A stretch of DNA of 64,000 nt from Mortierella sp. BCC40632 (taxonomy: Eukaryota; Mortierellomycota; Mortierellomycetes; Mortierellales; Mortierellaceae): assembly GCA_011634665.1 (NCBI GenBank), contig WAEK01000013.1, positions 1,162,501 to 1,226,500 on the forward strand. The letters are read 5' to 3'. The notes under the pieces were generated by a model. The model was given only the letters and a program-made list of their open reading frames with translations, was not told where the DNA came from and searched no databases. Numbering within the stretch: the first letter of the stretch is position 1; the number at the start of each line of letters is the position of its first letter. This document shows, one piece after another, positions 59,461 through 64,000 of the stretch. A program made the position numbers and the translations under genes.

Positions 59461-60009
59461 TAGATAGGATAGTTCAAGACAGGGTATAGTAGAGGTGAGC
59501 TACCAAGGAGAGAGTCAGAGGAGTTCCACAGATGGAGCAGAGGATCCGAAGGGTTCGGGAGCGACAAGAGCGGCCCCCATCAGTCAAATTGAAGACTTTT
59601 TTTTTTTTTTTTTTTAATTTAACAAAGTGACGACCCCTTTTCCTACGGAAATCTGGTTTTCTGAGAGAACTTTATCTCTTCAGTCAGCCTCATTCTCTCT
59701 CTCATGAGAAAAAAAAAAAAAAAGTTGTTTTGCGCTCTAAACGCCTGTGGCCATGAAACCCAGAAAGGTCTTATTGAGGCTCCTGTGAATTGCAGGGGTC
59801 GTCAAAATCACTTTCTTTTTTTTTTTTTTTTTTTTTTTAATTCTAGTTATGCTTCCTGGTCCCTCTATCTATCTACCTTTCTTTCTAAATGTCTCTCTCA
59901 CGTGCAGTCGAGGCTAGAAATCAAGATTAAAAAGTACGGAGTTTTTCAATAACCTGAGAGAGGTGGACGTTTGTGCCAATGACAACCTGCTGCTGCAATA
60001 GTAGTATCT

Positions 60010-60011
<2 letters not shown>

Positions 60012-60048
<37 letters not shown>

Positions 60049-60054
60049 CTTTTT
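60012..60054. repeat. Very long poly-T tract
   Basis: A nearly uninterrupted T run of almost 40 nt (60012-60048) continues as CTTTTTTCT. Such runs are abundant here; this is the longest in the window. It may be a retroelement poly-A tail read on the other strand or a nucleosome-excluding tract. Confidence 0.85.
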
Positions 60055-60241
60055 TCTATTCTCTCCTTTTTAATAACAATCTGCCAAAGTAAGCAAAGAC
60101 TAAACTAAAAAAAAAAAAAAAAGCCTTTTGATCTGCTTTGCGCAAGCAAAGGCTATCAGAATGATACCAAAAGAGAGGCAAATGGTCCCTCTCATCAAGC
60201 AAAAGCATAAAAGGGTGAGAAAATACCAGTTTAAAGAGGAA

Positions 60242-60265
60242 AATTGGCGATTTTTCGACTTTTTT
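60242..60265. repeat. Target-site duplication of the LINE, left copy
   Basis: AATTGGCGATTTTTCGAC followed by at least six T matches 63378-63401 exactly. It adjoins the element's poly-A tail (poly-T on this strand). Confidence 0.88.
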
Positions 60266-60496
60266 TTTTTTTGTTAACAAGGACCCCATGTGGGCATGCA
60301 GAGTTTATGGTATACCAGGGCGGGGGGGGCCGCCCTGTTGTCACTGGACCTTAAACGAGAAGGAATCTCGCAAATGGATACTACAGAATCTAGTCTACAG
60401 TGTCCATATACTCTTCGGCATCACTCACATCGCATGAATGGGTCGAGTATTGTCCGCCCACCCCCTACGTGGCCTGTTGCGCTCATTCGTCGTCTT

Positions 60497-61144
60497 TTAG
60501 CCGGCGTCCATTGTCAACACTTTTTTCCAGCTTCCTAGCCGCTCCATCACATTCAGCTTAGTCTTTCCCTGCACATACTTCAGAACTGTTTCATCCGCCT
60601 CTCTGTACGCCTCTCTGAGGTCGGGCTTCGGCCGCTGTGGACTGTTCAAGTCTGAGAAATCACTGTGGCTAGGTTGGTGTCTCCCATCACCATTGCGTCT
60701 CCCGGCGCGTTTGCTCACCGCAGTGATTCCTTTCGTCTTTCCCCAGTCCACTGTGGCTGTACACCTCTGTCCCCAGATCTGCGTGCGTCCAAATTCCTCA
60801 ATGGCTTCGATAAATCGAGTCGCCATATCCTTCGCTATCGGTCTTGTCGTCCTGTGCATTCTCTTCCAGCTTGTTATCATCACTTCAGGTACCATTCCCT
60901 GATACGCCTCCATGATTGTGTGTTGCGGCTCTGCATTCCTCCTGTGCCTCGATCTCTGTTCAACCTCCCTGGGTCTGATCTCTTCAACTCCTTCAAAGAT
61001 CCCCTCCAAGGAGTCCCAAAGATCCCCTTCACTCTTCTTCTCCGTGAACGTTGGTTTTCCTCTTGGGTGAACCACCGTTCCTCCTAGCGTCCCTCGCTTC
61101 CTCCAACCACGCCTTGCACTCTCTCTTCCACTTCCTCTTTCCAC
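60497..61144 (-). pseudogene. LINE ORF2 C-terminal remnant
   Basis: This minus-strand frame of about 215 codons continues the retrotransposon polyprotein after the RNase H frame in another phase. It is basic (KRAGRRNGDGRH) and ends near the element's 3' UTR. It has no recognised domain of its own. The change of frame from the preceding ORF shows decay. Confidence 0.55.
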
Positions 61145-62567
61145 TCTCCTTCACGGCCTTCACCGCCTCTCGCCACCCCTTCCTCCTGCTCCTCCTTTGT
61201 GGCCCTGCATTCCCCAGATGTGCTCCATCGTCTCGGTTTCCTCCTCGCAGACCCTGCGTGTCGGTATCATACAGGTCTGGGTGTCGCTTCTTCATCTCGC
61301 TCAGTGTCGGAAGCATCCCGTGCAGCTTCTTCTTCAACCTGTGCGATCGCCTCTGGCAGTCTCCTTCACTCGTGTAGAAACTCCTCGGTGCGTTCCTCTC
61401 GTGAATGATCTCCAGTGTCGCGCTCCACTCGATTGCTTTCCAATCGGAGATGTATCGCCTCGTCCTGTTCTGTCTGACCCAGTGCTGGTGGGCCCTCGCT
61501 GCCGACTGTAGCTTCAAGACTTGGCGAACATCGTCCTCCACTGCGTGATCCATGAAACTAGCCCTGCACCCATATCCATCCTTAACCAGCTTTGGAAGCT
61601 CCCATGGGATCCTAGCCGTCCGATGTGCCTTGGACGCTAAGCGGTCTGCTGCTTCGTTACCTGGATTTCCTGAGTGGCCTTTTACCCACTCTACCTCAAT
61701 CTTTCCACCTTGGTCGCAGTGGGACTGGTGCACCCATGTCCACCATTCAGCATACGTCGCTCTCTGCTTCATCCTCCTCGTGGCGTCCACTCTTCCCTTC
61801 ACCAGCTTCTCAAACCCCTGGACCACAGCATCGTTGTCGAGCCTGATTGTTACTTCCTTCCCTCGCGGGCTGCACATAATTGCTGCAAGAAGTCCAAGCA
61901 ACTCGGCCTTAGTCGATGATGCATATCCCTCGACCGTCCCTGCAATAACCTCCTCGTACCCTAAACCGCTTTTCACGACCACTCCAAACGTCATCTTGGC
62001 TTGCTCGGTGGCATAGTGTTTTAGCGATCCATCTGTATACAACTCCAGGCATACTTCATCCTTGAGTTGCTCTCTCCACCGGCTGATGTTGTTTGTGGCC
62101 TCCTCGTTCAGTTGCAAGATTTCGGGTCGGTCAAGCCCTTGCTCCCACTCCTCGGCGTTCCAAATGGGCATTGCGGCATTTACAAACGCCTCATCGCCTT
62201 CTTTGCGGACTCTGTTGTCTTTCCGAAGGCTGTTGAAGTCCTGGAGGGCTGCAAGCCTGTACAGCAAGGGGGCCTTCTTCGCCTCTTGGCCGTCCCTTTT
62301 GCCTGCCTCTTCCTCTGGCTCCTCCGTCTGAGGATGGGTCTCTGCTCCCTCTTCTCTCTCTTCACACGCTCCCTTTTCTCTCTTTTCCTCATCTTTCCTT
62401 CTTCTTTCTTCTTCTCTTTCCCCATTCCTTCTCCAATCTTTTTCCAGCACCTCAAACTCGACCTCTCGATTCTCTTTCTGGATCCACTTGTTTCCCTCCC
62501 TCGTGGCATTCCTCTCATCACCCATTCCTCCTTCCTCATTCTTCTTTTGTTCATGGGTCTCCACCAT
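61029..62567 (-). pseudogene. LINE ORF2 fragment with intact-looking RNase H domain
   Basis: About 512 codons. The first 100 residues are a highly charged Glu/Arg/Lys linker. The RNase HI domain spans about residues 170-330, with all four acidic residues visible: ELYTDGS (Asp), SSTKAELLGLL (Glu), IRLDNDAVV (Asp) and GHSGNPGNEAADRLA (Asp). It would degrade the RNA strand of the RNA:DNA hybrid. After it, MKKRHPDLYDTD should lead into a C-terminal zinc-finger-like block, but the frame shifts near 61260; a neighbouring frame reads V-C-E-E-E-T-E-T-M-E-H-I-W, the usual finger context. So the RNase H may be intact while the end is broken. Confidence 0.82.
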
Positions 62568-62580
62568 TCTTTTTTAATTG

Positions 62581-63377
62581 TTAGCCCTGTTTTTGCATGA
62601 AAAAAACTCTTGGTTGGTCTATCTCCTCCATCTCTCTCACCTCTTCATCTTCACCCTCATCGTCGCTTTCCTCTTCTTCCCCTTCTTCCTCTGTGGTGTA
62701 TGACGCGTCCGTTTCGATATTGTCCAGCAGTGTCTCCACCTTCTCCTCTTGCTTCTCCACCCACCTCTCTCGTGTTTGCCTCTGCTCCTCCACACCACAC
62801 ACATGGGCCTGCACCCTCTGGAACCATGGAGGCATCACTTTCCTTTTCCCATCTCTGGATCTCTCTCTAATGTCCTTCCACGACATGAGAGTATTTCTGT
62901 GGAGGATCTGCTCCGCAAAAAAGATTCCCTTCCTACACAACTCCTTCGCCTCTTCTTTCATCCCTTCCCCAAGCCATTCTTGTATGCTCACGGCTCCGGC
63001 TTTGAGTCCAATGTCTCTCTCGACGTTGACCGTGAGAGTCATTTTCCTCTCTGCCAGGATCCGGCATACCCCGCTCGTCAGACTGTTCCTGGTCATCTCG
63101 ACTTGATCTGGTATCCTCGTGGGTAGTGTTGGCAGTTGTTGTGCTTGTTGAAGGGCTAAGAGTCTGGCTCTTGCAACCCTTCCTACCAAACCTGCATCCC
63201 CAGACGTAGCCATAGGCTGGTGATTTGTTCCTCTGCTTGCAAAATCTTCCAGTCTCCTGATGGTTCCCCAGACGGTTGTGGTGCATAACACTGTTTGGCG
63301 TGGTCTTTGGCATCTTAAATTTAGTCTTGATCATTGACATGTACTTGCCTGTGATCCTCCTGAGCGTCGGCGAAGGG
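62581..63377 (-). pseudogene. LINE ORF2 fragment: tail of the reverse transcriptase and linker
   Basis: Two overlapping minus-strand frames are needed. Near 63290-63350 the phrase RRITGKYMSMIKTKFKMPKTTPNSVMHH is the end of a Tad1-like reverse-transcriptase region (positions 63277-63360). The reading then passes to a 236-codon frame (62581-63291) starting VWGTIRRLEDFASRG and ending in a Glu-rich acidic stretch. A frame change between them and the missing upstream catalytic part mark it as a remnant. Confidence 0.7.
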
Positions 63378-63401
63378 AATTGGCGATTTTTCGACTTTTT
63401 T
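63378..63401. repeat. Target-site duplication of the LINE, right copy
   Basis: AATTGGCGATTTTTCGAC plus six T, identical to 60242-60265. It marks the 5' junction of the truncated element and lies 90 bp upstream of the tRNA gene. Confidence 0.88.
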
Positions 63402-63491
63402 ACGATCGTATGCTTTCAAGTAAAAATTACTCAACAGGTACAAAATACACCTTGGATTCGCCCCGAAATTAACACTGAAAGACGATTTCGT

Positions 63492-63573
63492 GTTGGCTTC
63501 GGATAGTGGTTATTCCGTGAGGTTTAGGCCCTCAACCTTGATTGGTGCATGGGTTCGAATCCCATAGCCAACA
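63492..63573 (+). tRNA. tRNA-Leu (anticodon UAG)
   Basis: This 82-nt sequence folds as a class II tRNA without an intron. The acceptor stem GTTGGCT (63492-63498) pairs perfectly with AGCCAAC (63566-63572), and A63573 is the discriminator. The D stem is CGGA/TCCG with the GG of the D loop in AGTGGTTA. The anticodon stem TGAGG/CCTCA (63518-63522/63530-63534) encloses TTTAGGC, so the anticodon is TAG (63525-63527), reading CUA/CUN leucine codons. A variable arm with ACC/GGT pairing suits tRNA-Leu. The T arm ATGGG-TTCGAAT-CCCAT is intact. Internal A and B boxes (B box GGTTCGAATCC at 63552-63562) and a downstream T7 run support an active Pol III gene. Confidence 0.96.
63552..63562 (+). promoter_or_regulatory. 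Pol III B box of the tRNA-Leu gene
   Basis: GGTTCGAATCC matches the TFIIIC-binding B-box consensus exactly and coincides with the T-arm of the tRNA. Confidence 0.9.
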
Positions 63574-63579
63574 CAGTCC

Positions 63580-63586
63580 TTTTTTT
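63580..63586 (+). terminator. RNA polymerase III terminator of the tRNA-Leu gene
   Basis: Seven T start seven bases after the mature tRNA end; a second run of six T (63591-63596) follows as a backup. This is the normal Pol III stop signal. Confidence 0.88.
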
Positions 63587-63596
63587 CTTCTTTTTT

Positions 63597-64000
63597 GGAG
63601 GGTCCTAGCAAGATGACCTTGAAGTACAAGGAAACGAGCACTTGCCAGCCCAGTAACCCGGGAGCATGGACCAAGAGGGGCGAAGCTATTTGACAACCGA
63701 GTTTTTTTTTTTTTTTTTTTTACAGGCCCCGTTAGGGGTTTTATTCGTCGACGCGCACTCATACCACGGTCTGCGGACGTGGCCAGCTAGTTCACAAAAA
63801 CTACACTATCCTACAACAGAAGAGTAGAGAGAAGAAGGAAAAGGTGGAGGGTGACCCAGAAACGATATAGCTACTAAAAATACAAATGCAGAGAAAGGGA
63901 AAAACAACCGAGTTTCTATTTAACGCATGGCAACCCCTCCCTTTTACACGAGGTTAGTAGGATGCTTTTTTTTTTTCTGGGCCCCAGAGACGCCAGTTCA
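63597..64000. other. Window end: diverged repeat and T tracts, no gene
   Basis: After the tRNA terminators only noncoding sequence is seen, including a T tract at 63703-63721 and the repeat related to 59320-59460 (within 63715-63890). The last 40 bases have another T run. A gene could start beyond the window. Confidence 0.4.
63715..63890. repeat. Diverged dispersed repeat, copy B
   Basis: It pairs with 59320-59460: T run, then GGTTTTATTCGTCGACGCGC, and later GTGGAGGGTGACCCAGAAACG followed by A-rich sequence. Between the blocks the two copies differ in length and sequence. It is probably a short retroelement 3' end. Confidence 0.55.

Larger units (their letters stand above)
55424..60240. other. 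Gene-poor region with simple repeats and repeat fragments
   Basis: About 4.8 kb with no gene I can support. It contains GA/CT microsatellites at 56104-56150, 56515-56547 and 58873-58899, T runs at 57803-57820, 58599-58612, 59598-59616, 59816-59838 and a T run of nearly 40 at 60012-60048. A (CAA)n stretch lies at 58041-58060. A repeat related to 63715-63890 lies at 59320-59460. Short minus-strand frames at 57.2-57.9 kb and 59.1-59.3 kb look partly protein-like but have no consistent splice model or recognised motif. The leftmost few hundred bases should be the promoter of the esterase-like gene. Confidence 0.45.
60266..63377 (-). mobile_element. 5'-truncated non-LTR retrotransposon (LINE, Tad1-like)
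   Basis: This minus-strand element of about 3.1 kb lies between 24-bp direct repeats. Its 3' end carries a poly-A tail (T on the plus strand at about 60266-60272, merging with the T part of the duplicated site). At its 5' end only the tail of the reverse-transcriptase region remains, recognisable by KMPKTTPNSVMHH, so the endonuclease and RT core are missing. That is typical 5' truncation during target-primed reverse transcription. Downstream are a linker (62581-63291), an RNase H domain (61029-62567) and a decayed C-terminal part (60497-61144). Different frames are needed to read it through, so it is dead. Assignment to the Tad1 clade is inference from the RT-tail phrase and RNase H. Confidence 0.88.

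Noticed and set aside
60242..63401. Interpretation of the 24-bp direct repeats as LTRs or att sites
   Set aside because: Far too short for LTRs, and the poly-A side plus RT tail/RNase H order fits a non-LTR element with target-site duplication.

Overview
The window looks like nuclear DNA of an early-diverging filamentous fungus, most likely Mortierellomycotina (Mortierella/Linnemannia-like). That placement is inference. It rests on fungal translation elongation factor 3, short GT-AG introns (about 60-130 nt) in almost every gene, CT-rich leaders, very frequent poly-T/poly-A tracts, F-box/LRR-like and WD40-like/ion-channel genes of a kind I associate with that group, and a degenerate non-LTR retrotransposon. 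Gene models were assembled by joining open frames at GT-AG sites that keep phase. Nearly all products are recognisable core proteins.

Left part (0.5-16 kb): a YANK/STK32-type kinase (+), ribosomal protein uL1/L10a (-) divergent from RNA polymerase III subunit RPC11 (+), an earless AP-1 beta adaptin (+), an NAD(P)-binding SDR/epimerase-like gene (+), and an F-box/LRR-like gene (+). Middle part (16-34 kb): a large WD40-like plus ion-transport-domain channel (+), a 500-residue heme catalase (+), and a long TBC-domain Rab-GAP (+) with two long introns.

Right part (34-56 kb, all minus strand): a very large glycogenin whose C-terminal extension carries a tract of about 130 histidines, elongation factor 3, a frameshifted inverted copy of the SDR gene, a peroxisomal acyl-CoA oxidase, and a type-II membrane GDS/PC-esterase-like protein. 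The last 8 kb is gene-poor: simple repeats, a diverged dispersed repeat, a 5'-truncated LINE with a 24-bp target-site duplication, and a tRNA-Leu(UAG) gene about 90 bp from the insertion.

The genes are ordinary housekeeping neighbours and do not form one pathway. Acyl-CoA oxidase and catalase are functionally linked because the oxidase makes the H2O2 that catalase destroys, but they lie 24 kb apart. The most unusual items are the histidine-rich glycogenin tail, the 2-kb inverted SDR duplication with near-identical core and diverged edges (a gene-conversion signature), and the LINE insertion beside a tRNA gene.
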